Source: an uncultured Eubacterium sp. (GTDB lineage Bacteria; Bacillota; Clostridia; Lachnospirales; Lachnospiraceae). Taken from it: DNA of 38,776 bases. Below, one piece after another: positions 24,123 through 33,010 of the stretch. The stretch covers positions 1-38,776 of the forward strand of contig CAJTVR010000037.1 of assembly GCA_910580075.1 (NCBI GenBank), read 5' to 3'. Numbering within the stretch: the first letter of the stretch is position 1; the number at the start of each line of letters is the position of its first letter. The notes below the pieces were generated by a model, which ran no database searches, had not been told where the DNA came from, and saw only the letters and a program-made list of their open reading frames with translations. The position numbers and the translations under genes were made by a program.

Positions 24123-26216
24123 CTATTTTGTTTTCGGAACATCTTTGATGCTGAAACTTACGCGTCCCATTTTATCTTTTCCAAGACAGATAACCGTAAC
24201 CACATCACCGAGCGTCAGTACATCTTCTACATGGCTGATTCTTCCTTTGGTGATTTTTGAAATATGAACCATGCCTTCCTTGCCTGGAGCAAATTCAATA
24301 AAAGCGCCAAACTCTTTGATGCTGATGACTTTTCCTTTGAAGATCTGTCCTTCTTCAAAATTAGTCGTTATAATCTCTATCATTTCTACCGCTTTATCCA
24401 TCATTGCCCTGTCCGTGCCGCAGACAGATACAGAGCCTTCTTCGCTGATATCGATTTTTACGCCGGTACGCTCAATGATTTCATTAATGGTCTTGCCCCT
24501 CTGTCCGACTACATCGCCGATTTTGGACGGGTCAATCTGAATCTGAATAATCTTCGGTGCCAATGCTGCTACTTCTTTTCTCGGTTCGCTGATTGCTTTG
24601 GACATTACTTCGTCCATAATGTAAAGTCTTGCCTGTCTTGTTCTTGCAATCGCCTCTTCTACAATCGGACGGGTCAGGCCGTGGATTTTAATGTCCATCT
24701 GGATAGCCGTAATGCCTTCATGCGTTCCGGTTACTTTAAAGTCCATATCCCCGAAGAAATCTTCCAGGCCCTGGATATCTGTCAGAACAACATAATCATC
24801 GTCCGTATCTCCTGTGACCAGACCGCAGGAAATTCCGGCTACCATCTTTTTAATCGGCACGCCGGCCGCCATTAATGACAGACAGGACGCACAGGTAGAC
24901 GCCATAGATGTCGAACCGTTTGACTCAAATGTCTCGGATACTGCACGGATTGCATACGGAAACTCTTCTACCGAAGGCAGCACCGGAATCAGTGCTTTTT
25001 CTGCCAGCGCCCCGTGTCCGATTTCACGGCGTCCAGGTCCTCTGGAAGGCTTTGTCTCGCCTACAGAATAGGACGGGAAGTTATAATGATGCATATAGCG
25101 TTTCTGCACGATATTTTCATCCAGCCCGTCTACCTTTTGTACTTCCGACATCGGAGCCAGTGTCACAATATCGCAGATCTGCGTCTGGCCTCTTGTAAAC
25201 ATGGCAGAGCCGTGTACTCTCGGAATCAGATCCACTTCTGCAGCCAGCGGACGGATCTGCGTAATCTCACGGCCGTCCGGACGTTTGCGGTCTTTTAAAA
25301 TCATCTTGCGGACTGTCTTTTTCTGATACTGGTATACAGCTTCAGAAAGCAGCGCAAGCCATTCTTCCTGGTCTGCAAATGCTTCTTCGAATTTTTCGGT
25401 AATATTGCGGATATTTTCTTCCCGCACCTGCTTTTTGTCTGTAAATACAGCCTCTTCCATTTCCTGCGGCGTTACGATTTCACGCATGGCTGCAAACATT
25501 TCTTCCGGAACGGCACAGCTTGTATATTCATGTTTCGGCTTTCCGGACTCTTCCACAATCCGGCTGATAAACGCATTAATAGTCTGATTAATATCATGAG
25601 CCATATAAATAGCTTCTAACATTTTTTCTTCCGGAATCTCATTGGCACCTGCTTCAATCATAATGACTTTTTCCAAAGTAGAAGCCACTGTCAGCTGCAG
25701 GTCGCCGTCATCCCATTCTTTCTGCGATGGATTGATAATAAATTCCCCGTTCATCATGCCAAGCTGCGTCATGGCACAAGGCCCTGCAAACGGAATATCC
25801 GAAATACCTGTAGCAATCGCTGCGCCTAACATTGCTGTGATTTCCGGACGGCACTGCGGGTCTACGCTCATAACCATATTGTTTAAAGTCACATCGTTGC
25901 GGTAATCTTTCGGGAATAACGGACGCATCGGACGGTCAATGACACGGGAAGTTAAAATAGCATTCTCCGATGCCTTCCCCTCTCTTTTGTTAAATCCGCC
26001 TGGAATTTTTCCTACTGCATACAGCTTTTCTTCATATTCCACACTTAACGGGAAAAAATCAATACCCTCTCTCGGTTTTTCGGATGCTGTCGCAGTGGAA
26101 AGCACTGTCGTTTCACCATATTTTAAAAGCGCCGCTCCATTCGCCTGTGCGCATACACGGCCGATTTCAACTGTCAGCGTCTTTCCGCCGATTTCTATAG
26201 AATAACTTTTATACAT
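24123..26216 (-). CDS. pnp: Polyribonucleotide nucleotidyltransferase (PNPase)
   Basis: 697 residues from the ATG at 26216, where AAAGGAG lies seven bases upstream; the longer frame from 26303 runs through the leader hairpin and is not used. Two RNase PH-like domains, a KH domain (GDVVGQRGKTINEI) and a C-terminal S1 domain (GQIFKGKVISIKEFGAFIEF). Phosphorolytic 3'-5' exoribonuclease of mRNA decay. Normal length. Next to rpsO as in many bacteria, but a strong terminator and a leader hairpin lie between them. Confidence 0.97.
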   Translation of the reverse strand: MYKSYSIEIGGKTLTVEIGRVCAQANGAALLKYGETTVLSTATASEKPREGIDFFPLSVEYEEKLYAVGKIPGGFNKREGKASENAILTSRVIDRPMRPLFPKDYRNDVTLNNMVMSVDPQCRPEITAMLGAAIATGISDIPFAGPCAMTQLGMMNGEFIINPSQKEWDDGDLQLTVASTLEKVIMIEAGANEIPEEKMLEAIYMAHDINQTINAFISRIVEESGKPKHEYTSCAVPEEMFAAMREIVTPQEMEEAVFTDKKQVREENIRNITEKFEEAFADQEEWLALLSEAVYQYQKKTVRKMILKDRKRPDGREITQIRPLAAEVDLIPRVHGSAMFTRGQTQICDIVTLAPMSEVQKVDGLDENIVQKRYMHHYNFPSYSVGETKPSRGPGRREIGHGALAEKALIPVLPSVEEFPYAIRAVSETFESNGSTSMASTCASCLSLMAAGVPIKKMVAGISCGLVTGDTDDDYVVLTDIQGLEDFFGDMDFKVTGTHEGITAIQMDIKIHGLTRPIVEEAIARTRQARLYIMDEVMSKAISEPRKEVAALAPKIIQIQIDPSKIGDVVGQRGKTINEIIERTGVKIDISEEGSVSVCGTDRAMMDKAVEMIEIITTNFEEGQIFKGKVISIKEFGAFIEFAPGKEGMVHISKITKGRISHVEDVLTLGDVVTVICLGKDKMGRVSFSIKDVPKTK

Positions 26217-26243
26217 CTTCTTTCTCCTTTTCCTGACTGGTCC

Positions 26244-26293
26244 GGGTGTCAAAAGGAAAATGCCCTCCCGAAGGCAGCTTCCTTTTAACACCC
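26244..26293 (-). promoter_or_regulatory. Leader hairpin upstream of pnp
   Basis: A 15-bp stem with one mismatch (26244-26258 with 26279-26293), continued by a second 4-bp stem (26261-26264 with 26273-26276), sits 28 bases before the pnp ATG. In E. coli a pnp leader hairpin is cut by RNase III and used for autoregulation. A similar role here is inference. Confidence 0.6.
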
Positions 26294-26316
26294 CAGCCAT
26301 CATTTTTTAACAGCCT

Positions 26317-26346
26317 TAAAAAAGGGCGGAAAATATCCGCCCTTTT
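26317..26346. terminator. Terminator after rpsO
   Basis: A perfect 7-bp GC-rich stem (GGGCGGA 26324-26330, TCCGCCC 26336-26342) with A/T runs on both sides, ten bases past the rpsO stop. It probably lets through part of transcription to pnp, since no clear pnp promoter is seen. Confidence 0.88.
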
Positions 26347-26355
26347 CATACAGAA

Positions 26356-26622
26356 TTATTTTCTTAATCCAAGACGCTTAATTAAAGTACGGTATCTTTC
26401 GATATCATTCTTTTTCAGGTAAGCTAATAATCCTCTTCTCTGACCAACCATTTTTAAAAGTCCCCTTCTGGAATGATGATCTTTCTGGTTCACTTTTAAA
26501 TGCTCTGTCAGCTCATTAATTCTTTCTGTCAACAGTGCAACCTGCACTTCCGGTGAGCCTGTATCTCCCGGTTTGTTTCCATACTCTTTAATAATTGATG
26601 CTTTCTTTTCTTTAGATAACAT
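26356..26622 (-). CDS. rpsO: 30S ribosomal protein S15
   Basis: 88 residues, full-length S15 (GDTGSPEVQVALLTERI, HSRRGLLKMVGQRR). Binds 16S rRNA early in small-subunit assembly. GGAGG seven bases before the ATG. Own promoter upstream with a leader of about 90 bases that could carry an S15-binding structure. Confidence 0.98.
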   Translation of the reverse strand: MLSKEKKASIIKEYGNKPGDTGSPEVQVALLTERINELTEHLKVNQKDHHSRRGLLKMVGQRRGLLAYLKKNDIERYRTLIKRLGLRK

Positions 26623-26722
26623 GTCTTGTCCTCCATTAATTTTTAACCGCCCTGTTTCACATGATACTCAGTAAAAGGTCGGAGAGTCCATCTACCGAAT
26701 ACGGGCTGGCTCATGCTTTTCC

Positions 26723-26751
26723 ACTATACCATATATGAATGGCAAAGTAAA
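26723..26751 (-). promoter_or_regulatory. Promoter of rpsO
   Basis: Minus strand: TTTACT (26746-26751), 17-base spacer, TATAGT (26723-26728). Predicted start near 26716. Confidence 0.7.
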
Positions 26752-26813
26752 CTGTTTTTTTATCTTTTATGCAATTATTTGTTATGCTGTATCACCACAG
26801 TACTGCCCGGTTT

Positions 26814-27935
26814 TTAGCCAAGCATGCGTCTGCAGCAGATTGGCGTACGGTAAAATGCATTGGATACTTTAATGCCGTCCCTGCTGTTGCTTGCATGTAC
26901 AATCTGACCGCCGCCGATATAAATTGCTACATGGCTGATGGAGCTGCCGCTGCCATAGAAAATCAGGTCACCCGGCTGCAGCTCTGATGTGCTGACACTT
27001 CTGCCATAACCTGCCTGGCCTCTGGAAGAATGCGGCAGATATACGCCGTACATAGCCATAATCCGCATTGTAAAACCAGAACAGTCCACGCCGTTTGTAA
27101 GGCTTGTCCCTCCCCATACATAACGGCCGCCCACATAGCTTAACGCTTTCTGGGCCAGAGAATATTTGCTGTCGGATACCTCAGCACTGCGCTCTGTTTC
27201 TGTATATACCATCGCCTTTTTTAATTCTTCGGACAAATCCACATACTGTGCGCTGACAAAGCCGTTTTCATCATCCAGCTTTACCTCAATCCATTCTTCT
27301 CCCTCCTGAACAACTTCCAGTTCTTCATCAGCTGTTACTATTGTAAGAATCGTACAGTCTGTATTCGGTTTTTCCCGTATGTACACGGTCACTGTATTAA
27401 CAGTCGCCACTGTCTTTTTCAGGCTTTCAGCTAATTTTTCAGCCGTTTCCCCTGTAATAATATAATCGCTTTTTACATATCCGCTTACTTTGCCGGAGCG
27501 GATATGATACCATCCGTTTTCAGATTCTAATATTTCACATCCGGCATCTGCAGGCAGCTTGCCCACGATTTTGCCGTCTTCACCAGGTTCCTGCCTGATG
27601 TTCAGATAATTGTCCACATTTGCAATGCCCAGATTTTTGTACCCGCAGATTGTCTTTTCTTCCTGCTCTTTTTTCTGCAGGCTTTTTATTTTTTTCTTTG
27701 CGCTGGATGTCTGATTCAGCTTTTTACCGGACTTCTGGGATTTTCCTGCCATCTGCACCATAGCCGTTTCGTATGACTCTGCTGCTGCCTTTGTACTTTC
27801 ACTAAAGCATTCTGTCAAAGCGGCGCTGACACCTGCCTGAATAGTCGCAGCCTGCGTCTGAGCCAGATTTGTTCCTAATACTGCCATTAGTGCTGCCATA
27901 AAGACTGCCCCTGATTTTATGAATCTGAATTTCAT
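26814..27935 (-). CDS. Secreted NlpC/P60 peptidoglycan hydrolase with two SH3 domains
   Basis: 373 residues. Signal peptide (about 1-30), a basic/acidic helical spacer (about 60-96), two bacterial SH3 domains (about 105-160 and 178-235), then the NlpC/P60 domain with Cys285 (VDCSGF), His335 (SHVAIYIG) and His347 (VHAS). Cuts peptide stems of peptidoglycan, typically gamma-D-Glu to diamino acid bonds. AGGAGG lies five bases before the ATG. A consensus promoter and a WalR-like box lie upstream, so wall-stress control is likely. Confidence 0.93.
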   Translation of the reverse strand: MKFRFIKSGAVFMAALMAVLGTNLAQTQAATIQAGVSAALTECFSESTKAAAESYETAMVQMAGKSQKSGKKLNQTSSAKKKIKSLQKKEQEEKTICGYKNLGIANVDNYLNIRQEPGEDGKIVGKLPADAGCEILESENGWYHIRSGKVSGYVKSDYIITGETAEKLAESLKKTVATVNTVTVYIREKPNTDCTILTIVTADEELEVVQEGEEWIEVKLDDENGFVSAQYVDLSEELKKAMVYTETERSAEVSDSKYSLAQKALSYVGGRYVWGGTSLTNGVDCSGFTMRIMAMYGVYLPHSSRGQAGYGRSVSTSELQPGDLIFYGSGSSISHVAIYIGGGQIVHASNSRDGIKVSNAFYRTPICCRRMLG

Positions 27936-28039
27936 GATATCCTCCTAAATACAATATTATCTGTTGTGGTTCTGTTTTTTATCTGATTATTCTATGATTT
28001 TGTAAAGATTTCGAAAACAATATTTTCCAATACTGCTAT

Positions 28040-28068
28040 ATTATAGCAATCTCTTATTTCGCTGTCAA
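28040..28068 (-). promoter_or_regulatory. Consensus sigma-A promoter of the NlpC/P60 gene
   Basis: Minus strand: TTGACA (28063-28068), 17-base spacer, TATAAT (28040-28045), both hexamers perfect. Leader of about 98 bases. Confidence 0.88.
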
Positions 28069-28073
28069 CGATT

Positions 28074-28090
28074 TGTAATAATATTGTAAT
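28074..28090 (+). promoter_or_regulatory. WalR (YycF)-like binding site
   Basis: TGTAAT-N5-TGTAAT on the plus strand (28074-28079 and 28085-28090) matches the known WalR consensus of two TGTWAH hexamers five bases apart. It ends 6 bases upstream of the -35 box of a wall hydrolase gene, the type of gene WalR controls in Firmicutes. Confidence 0.6.
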
Positions 28091-28118
28091 AAAAACTGTG
28101 GATGATTTTCAACGTATT

Positions 28119-28420
28119 GGCTATCCGGACGCCGGGCAGAGAAACTTTTTCCTTTTTCTGTGACTCTGGAGAACAGTTAGAAATTCTTAATTTTCTGCCT
28201 CATACCCAGGATTTGGGGCTCACTGTCTTACGCATGAGAAAACCCGGAAGCCCCAAAAGATGCCTGCCAGCGCCACTGCATAAAGCATGCCGTAACCCCA
28301 GGGCATCAGGCACCGGTCCGTCCGCCGCCACAGCCTGGAAGCAGAAAATTTAGAAGTTCTTACTGTTCGTAAGCGGAACAGAAAAAGGCAAAAGTGTCTC
28401 TTCCCAGCGTCCGGACAGCC
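28119..28420. repeat. Large structured inverted-repeat element (MITE-like or ncRNA)
   Basis: Two 80-base arms (28119-28198 and 28341-28420) are inverted copies with 66 of 80 positions matching and no gaps. The 142-base centre contains a 9-bp perfect stem (28212-28220 with 28249-28257) and a second stem (TGCCTG 28261-28266 with CAGGCA 28307-28312). There is no credible protein. The folded form would be a long stem ending in two hairpins. It fills most of the 430-base gap between the NlpC/P60 promoter and the bglA terminator. Confidence 0.75.
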
Positions 28421-28445
28421 TATGCCCTTCTCTTTCCCATCCCCA

Positions 28446-28491
28446 AAAGCAAACAGGGCTGTTGCATCAAAAAATTAATGTAACAGCCCTG
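28446..28491 (-). terminator. Terminator after the beta-glucoside operon
   Basis: A 14-bp stem (28454-28467 with 28478-28491, one mismatch) followed by a T-rich stretch on the minus strand, 33 bases after the 6-phospho-beta-glucosidase stop. Confidence 0.82.
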
Positions 28492-28523
28492 CATCTCCCC
28501 TAAGTTATTTAAATCCCTTTTGT

Positions 28524-29954
28524 TTACAGCTCTTCCCCGTTCGAAGCAATCACTTTCTGATACCATCCGAAAGATTTTTTCTTATATCGCTTCCCGCTGC
28601 CAGAGCCGTCGTCATTGAGGTCTACATAAATAAATCCATACCGCTTGCGCAGCTCTCCGGTTGTAAATGATACTACGTCAATGCATCCCCACGGCGTATA
28701 TCCTATTAGTTTTACCCCGTCAGTATCTACCGCTTTTTTCATCTCTTCTATGTGGCTTTTCAGATAATCGATACGGTAACTGTCGTCACAGGTGCCATCC
28801 GGTCTTAGCTCATCAATCGCACCAAACCCGTTTTCCACAATAAACAAAGGCAGCTCATACCGCTCATACAGTGTCGCAAGAGAATACCGCAGCCCCTTCG
28901 GGTCAATCTGCCAGCCCCAGTCGGAGGCTTTTACATAAGGATTTGCAACGGTATGTGCATTTCCGCCATTTACATCCTTATTTACTTTCTCTGTATCCGC
29001 CCTGACCGCATTGGACATGTAATAACTGAATCCGATAAAATCTGCCGTGCCTTCTGCCAGAATTTTCTCATCAAAAGGCTCCATATCCGGAGCGCTGTTC
29101 TCCCGTTCCCACATTTTTTTTGCATAGGAAGGGTAATGCCCCCGGCAGTGAACATCCAAAAAATAATATCTTTCATGCATGGATTCTAATGCCGTGAGTA
29201 CATCGTCCGGATTGCAGGAATACGGATAAAACGGCACAAAAGAACACATACAGCCAATTTTAAAATCCGGGTTAATTTCATGCCCTTTCTTAACTGCCAG
29301 TGCAGACGCTGCCAGTTCATGGTGCACAGCCTGGTAAAGCGCTTTTTTCGGATTTTCGCACTGTGAAAAGCGGATACCGGAATTCGTCCAGCCAAATATG
29401 TCGGTATCTGTATTGCTCTGATTGTTGATTTCATTAAAAGTCATCCAGTAAGTTACCTTGTCCTGATACCGCTCCATGACTGTCTGTGCGTAATGTACAA
29501 AAAAATCAATCAGTTTACGGTTCACCCAGCCGCCGTATTCTTTGGCCAGATAATAAGGCATTTCAAAATGACTAAGCGTAACTACCGGCTCTATGCCGTA
29601 TTTTAGCAGTTCGTCAAATAAGTGGTCATAAAACAAAAGCCCCGCCTCACATGGCTCTGTCTCATCGCCTTTCGGGAAAATACGGCTCCAGGAAATGGAT
29701 GTTCGGAAACATTTAAATCCAAGTTCCGCAAACAATGCGATATCTTCCTTATAAGTATGATAAAAATCAATCCCTGTATGATTTGGATATCTCTCTCCTT
29801 CGATTACGCCGTCCGTAATCCGCCGCGGCACTCCGTGTGCCCCCGCTGTCATCACATCACTGACGCTCGGGCCTCTGCCTCCTTCGTTCCATCCGCCTTC
29901 TAACTGATGAGCAGCAACTGCGCCGCCCCATAAAAATTCTTTTGGCAAACTCAT
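28524..29954 (-). CDS. bglA: 6-phospho-beta-glucosidase, GH1
   Basis: 476 residues. GH1 fold with acid/base Glu175 (TFNEIN) and nucleophile Glu374 (VENGFG). The N-terminal FLWGGAVAAHQLEGG and the phosphate-binding GSGKRYKKKSFGWY near the C-terminus mark the 6-phospho type. Splits imported phosphorylated beta-glucosides (cellobiose, arbutin or salicin type) into glucose 6-phosphate and the aglycone or glucose. AAGGAG nine bases before the ATG. It lies 32 bases after the PTS gene in one operon. Confidence 0.95.
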   Translation of the reverse strand: MSLPKEFLWGGAVAAHQLEGGWNEGGRGPSVSDVMTAGAHGVPRRITDGVIEGERYPNHTGIDFYHTYKEDIALFAELGFKCFRTSISWSRIFPKGDETEPCEAGLLFYDHLFDELLKYGIEPVVTLSHFEMPYYLAKEYGGWVNRKLIDFFVHYAQTVMERYQDKVTYWMTFNEINNQSNTDTDIFGWTNSGIRFSQCENPKKALYQAVHHELAASALAVKKGHEINPDFKIGCMCSFVPFYPYSCNPDDVLTALESMHERYYFLDVHCRGHYPSYAKKMWERENSAPDMEPFDEKILAEGTADFIGFSYYMSNAVRADTEKVNKDVNGGNAHTVANPYVKASDWGWQIDPKGLRYSLATLYERYELPLFIVENGFGAIDELRPDGTCDDSYRIDYLKSHIEEMKKAVDTDGVKLIGYTPWGCIDVVSFTTGELRKRYGFIYVDLNDDGSGSGKRYKKKSFGWYQKVIASNGEEL

Positions 29955-29986
29955 GCTGGTGCACTCCTTCCTGATTATGATCTGTA

Positions 29987-31894
29987 TTATTTTTTCACCT
30001 GGATAAATTCTTCCATAGCTGTAATCGTCCCAGTTGTCCGAAGCGGCTCTACCGCTGCAAATTCATCTGTATTTGTAATCAGTACCGGCGTAACCGTATC
30101 ATATCCTTTCTGAATCTCCTTTAAATCAAATTCTATCAAGAGGTCTCCCTTTTTTACCTTATCCCCGTCCTTAACCTTTGCCGTATAATGTTTTCCGCCC
30201 AAAGATACGGTTTCCAGTCCAATATGAATCAGCATCTGCACTCCGGACGCATGTTCCAGGCAGACTGCATGTTTTGTATCAAATACAGAGCTTACTACCG
30301 CATCAAAAGGAGCATACAGTTTTCCTTCCGAAGGAATCACAGATGCACCCTGTCCGAGAATTCCTTCTGCAAAGGTCGGATCGTTTACTTCAGATAATGG
30401 CTTTGCCTCTCCGCTAAGAGGTGCATAAACAGTTATGACAGATTCCAAGCCAGCTGATTCTACAGCAGCAGGCCCGGCTTCATTTCCAGACATCTGTGCC
30501 GAAGTTTCACTGCTTTGTGCCTGTACAGCCGGTTTTTCATCACATCCGATGATCTGCACGAGGATGACTGCTGCCACAATAGAAATCCCGCATCCAGTCA
30601 GCATGCCCGGAAAAGACATCGGAGCATCTGCACTGATAGCATTTACCGTTGTCAGCAGCCCCGGAAGACCTGCGTATACGTAATTTTTAGATCCAAAGAA
30701 AGCAACGGCCAGCGCACCGGCTGCACCGGAAATGCATCCTGCAATAAACGGTTTTTTCAAGCGCAGGGTAACACCGTAAATAGCCGGTTCTGTAATTCCA
30801 AAAATACCTGTAAGCCCGGCAGACATCGCTACATTTTTCATTTCCTTATCCCGTGTCTTTAGCATAACACCAAAGCATGCCGCTGCCTGTGCGACTACTG
30901 CACAGGTCTGAACTGCCTGGAATGAATCGCAGCCAAAATTATCAAAATTCGCCATAACCATAGGCGTAACACCCCAGTGGACGCCAAAAATAACTGCCAC
31001 CTGCCAGAATCCGCCAATGATCAGCGCAGCAATGGCCGGAGCTGTATTGTAAAGGAAATTGTACCCTGTGGCAATGCCGCCTGCCACCATATCTGAAACA
31101 GGCCCGATTAACAGAATCGTAGCCGGAATCATAATGACTGCACAGATAAACGGTGTCACAAGCGCTTTTAATACGTCCGGAAGCAGCCGGTCCACAAACC
31201 GCTCCAGATATGAAAGCACCATGACCAGGAACAGTGGCGGAAGCACACTGGACGTATACGTCGTCTGTGCCATTTCAAAAAACAAAAACCGGATGCTTTC
31301 CCCGTCTGCAATCCTCGCCGCAATGCTGCCCCAGTCCGGATTTACCAGTGCAAGGCAGCACCAGAGCGCAATAAACGTATTGCATTTAAAATGTTTCGAT
31401 GCCGTTACGGCTATCATGACCGGAAGGAATGTAAACGGTGTCCAGGAAATAAAGCTTAACACAGAGTATGTGCCTGTATCTGCAAAAGAAGGCACTGCCA
31501 GATTGATCAGAATCAGACAGCCCTGAAGCAGTCCCGCTGCAGCCAGTATATAGACAAACGGAGCAAATACTGCAGACATCGCAGCAATCACACGGCTTAA
31601 AATGCTTCCTTTCTGTGCAGTATCCTGACTTTCATCCAGATTCAGAATCTTAGTCAGTTCCTCGTACACATCCTTTGCATGCGTTCCGATTACAATCTGA
31701 TACTGTCCTCCTTTTTCTACTACCTGAATGACTGCCGGCATAGCAGAAATCTTTGCCGTTACCTCTGCTGAAGGCGTCTGTTTTAAAACGAGACGCAGCC
31801 TGGTCGCACAATGTGCTGCACTGGTAATATTTTCTTCCTTCACCAGCTCCTTAATGTCTCTGGCGAGCTTTGCATAGTCACGAACCTGTGCCAT
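29987..31894 (-). CDS. bglP: PTS beta-glucoside transporter subunit IIBCA
   Basis: 635 residues in the order EIIB (phospho-Cys29 in AAHCATRLRL), EIIC (about 10 TM segments, residues 100-450), a Ser/Ala/Glu-rich linker, and EIIA (His557 in LIHIGLETV). Imports and phosphorylates a beta-glucoside. The A domain is fused, so only EI and HPr are needed elsewhere. AGAGGAT lies close before the ATG. Expressed from the promoter at 32078-32106 and followed by bglA. The regulator upstream is RpiR-type rather than a LicT-type antiterminator. Confidence 0.95.
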   Translation of the reverse strand: MAQVRDYAKLARDIKELVKEENITSAAHCATRLRLVLKQTPSAEVTAKISAMPAVIQVVEKGGQYQIVIGTHAKDVYEELTKILNLDESQDTAQKGSILSRVIAAMSAVFAPFVYILAAAGLLQGCLILINLAVPSFADTGTYSVLSFISWTPFTFLPVMIAVTASKHFKCNTFIALWCCLALVNPDWGSIAARIADGESIRFLFFEMAQTTYTSSVLPPLFLVMVLSYLERFVDRLLPDVLKALVTPFICAVIMIPATILLIGPVSDMVAGGIATGYNFLYNTAPAIAALIIGGFWQVAVIFGVHWGVTPMVMANFDNFGCDSFQAVQTCAVVAQAAACFGVMLKTRDKEMKNVAMSAGLTGIFGITEPAIYGVTLRLKKPFIAGCISGAAGALAVAFFGSKNYVYAGLPGLLTTVNAISADAPMSFPGMLTGCGISIVAAVILVQIIGCDEKPAVQAQSSETSAQMSGNEAGPAAVESAGLESVITVYAPLSGEAKPLSEVNDPTFAEGILGQGASVIPSEGKLYAPFDAVVSSVFDTKHAVCLEHASGVQMLIHIGLETVSLGGKHYTAKVKDGDKVKKGDLLIEFDLKEIQKGYDTVTPVLITNTDEFAAVEPLRTTGTITAMEEFIQVKK

Positions 31895-32077
31895 GATAAA
31901 ATCCTCTCTTTCTTTTTGATGCGGCTGACTGGCTTTTTATAGCTCTTATTTTGCTGTAACCTGGCCCCGTTACAGCCTGTTTTCATATCCTGCCACAGCG
32001 TGGCCATGCTGCAGCTTATGCTTTTGTGTCTTTCGGACAGCTGTCCTGTGTGTAATCCGGTCCGGTGTTTTAAATAG

Positions 32078-32106
32078 ATTATAAAAAATTTTCTGTTATT
32101 TGTCTT
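32078..32106 (-). promoter_or_regulatory. Promoter of the bglP-bglA operon
   Basis: Minus strand: AAGACA (32101-32106), 17-base spacer, TATAAT (32078-32083). The leader of about 175 bases contains the palindrome GGACAGCTGTCC (32036-32047) and an 8-bp stem (GCTGTAAC/GTTACAGC, about 31952-31975). No LicT-type RAT/terminator pair is recognisable. No gene in 31895-32275. Confidence 0.68.
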
Positions 32107-32275
32107 TACTTTGGAGCATGAAAAAAACAGGTCTGCATTTTCGGAATTTGTTTCTCCCAAAAAACATCCTGTTTCTTTTTTCTGCTTTTATAACGGTTCC
32201 TGCATGCCGCCCTGCATACGCAGGCCGGAACGCAAAACGGATATGTACTCCATGTACTCCCATTGAAACAGCCGC

Positions 32276-33010
32276 TTATTCTTCCATCAGCCTGTTTCTG
32301 ATTTTTTTCCCAAGCGCCTCAACAATACACATAACTGGAACCTGTGACGTATAATCTACATTTTCGCTGTCCCGGCGCATCGTAATATAATAAGACAGAT
32401 TTAAATCTGCCAGCCTGCTGATCGTTGACTGTTCTGTATTTGTAATACTGATAATCTTCCAGCTCGAACGTTTCAGCCCGTTCACGATTTTTATAACCTG
32501 CTCTGATTCCCCGGACACCGACAGCACAATGGCAGCTGTCGAAATATCGTCGTTCATATTAATCGGATAAAACGGATCAGAAATATACAGGCTGAATTTT
32601 CCCATATTGGTAAAACATCTGGCCCCATACTGTCCTACATGCCCGGAACTTCCAATCCCGACAAATATGACACGTTCCATTCTTGCAAGGACTGAGGCTG
32701 CTTCTTCCAGTTTCTTTTGAAATTTCTCCGTTTCCAGCCGTTCAAAAAAAGCTTTGAGTTCCGACAAGTCCTCCGTCAGCTTATCTACTTTTTTCTGCCC
32801 GTTATATTCTTTCATCCGCAGTTTGAATTCTGCATACCCGTCACACCCCATTTTTTTGCAGAATCTTAAAACAGTAGATGTAGACACATGCGCCTCTGCC
32901 GCAAGTTCGCGGATGCGCATATAAGATACTGCACTTTTGTGCCGCATAATATACTCATAAACTGCCAGCTCCAGTTCATTCAGGCTCTGGATTTCTTCTA
33001 CGTGAAACAT
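32276..33010 (-). CDS. RpiR/MurR family transcriptional regulator
   Basis: 244 residues. N-terminal HTH_6 domain (about 1-77, with VSTSTVLRFCKKMGCDGYAEFK), a helical linker, then a SIS sugar-phosphate-binding domain (about 105-235, starting VIFVGIGSSGHVG). Such regulators sense phosphosugars. Directly upstream of bglP and on the same strand, so the ligand is probably a phospho-beta-glucoside or glucose 6-phosphate. AGGT precedes the ATG. Confidence 0.92.
   Translation of the reverse strand: MFHVEEIQSLNELELAVYEYIMRHKSAVSYMRIRELAAEAHVSTSTVLRFCKKMGCDGYAEFKLRMKEYNGQKKVDKLTEDLSELKAFFERLETEKFQKKLEEAASVLARMERVIFVGIGSSGHVGQYGARCFTNMGKFSLYISDPFYPINMNDDISTAAIVLSVSGESEQVIKIVNGLKRSSWKIISITNTEQSTISRLADLNLSYYITMRRDSENVDYTSQVPVMCIVEALGKKIRNRLMEE

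Noticed and set aside
26217..26303. N-terminal extension of PNPase from the ATG at 26303
   Set aside because: It would translate the leader hairpin, has no ribosome binding site, and the family N-terminus begins at MYKSYSIEIGG.
28102..28353. 83-residue plus-strand frame inside the inverted-repeat element
   Set aside because: Lies across the palindromic arms, low-quality composition and no good translation start; better explained by the non-coding element.
31894..32071. LicT/BglG-type antiterminator (RAT) in the bglP leader
   Set aside because: The leader has small stems but no RAT sequence overlapping a terminator with a T run, and the adjacent regulator is RpiR-type.
31840..32160. 106-residue minus-strand frame overlapping the bglP start
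   Set aside because: It covers the leader and a promoter, has no ribosome binding site and no recognisable features.
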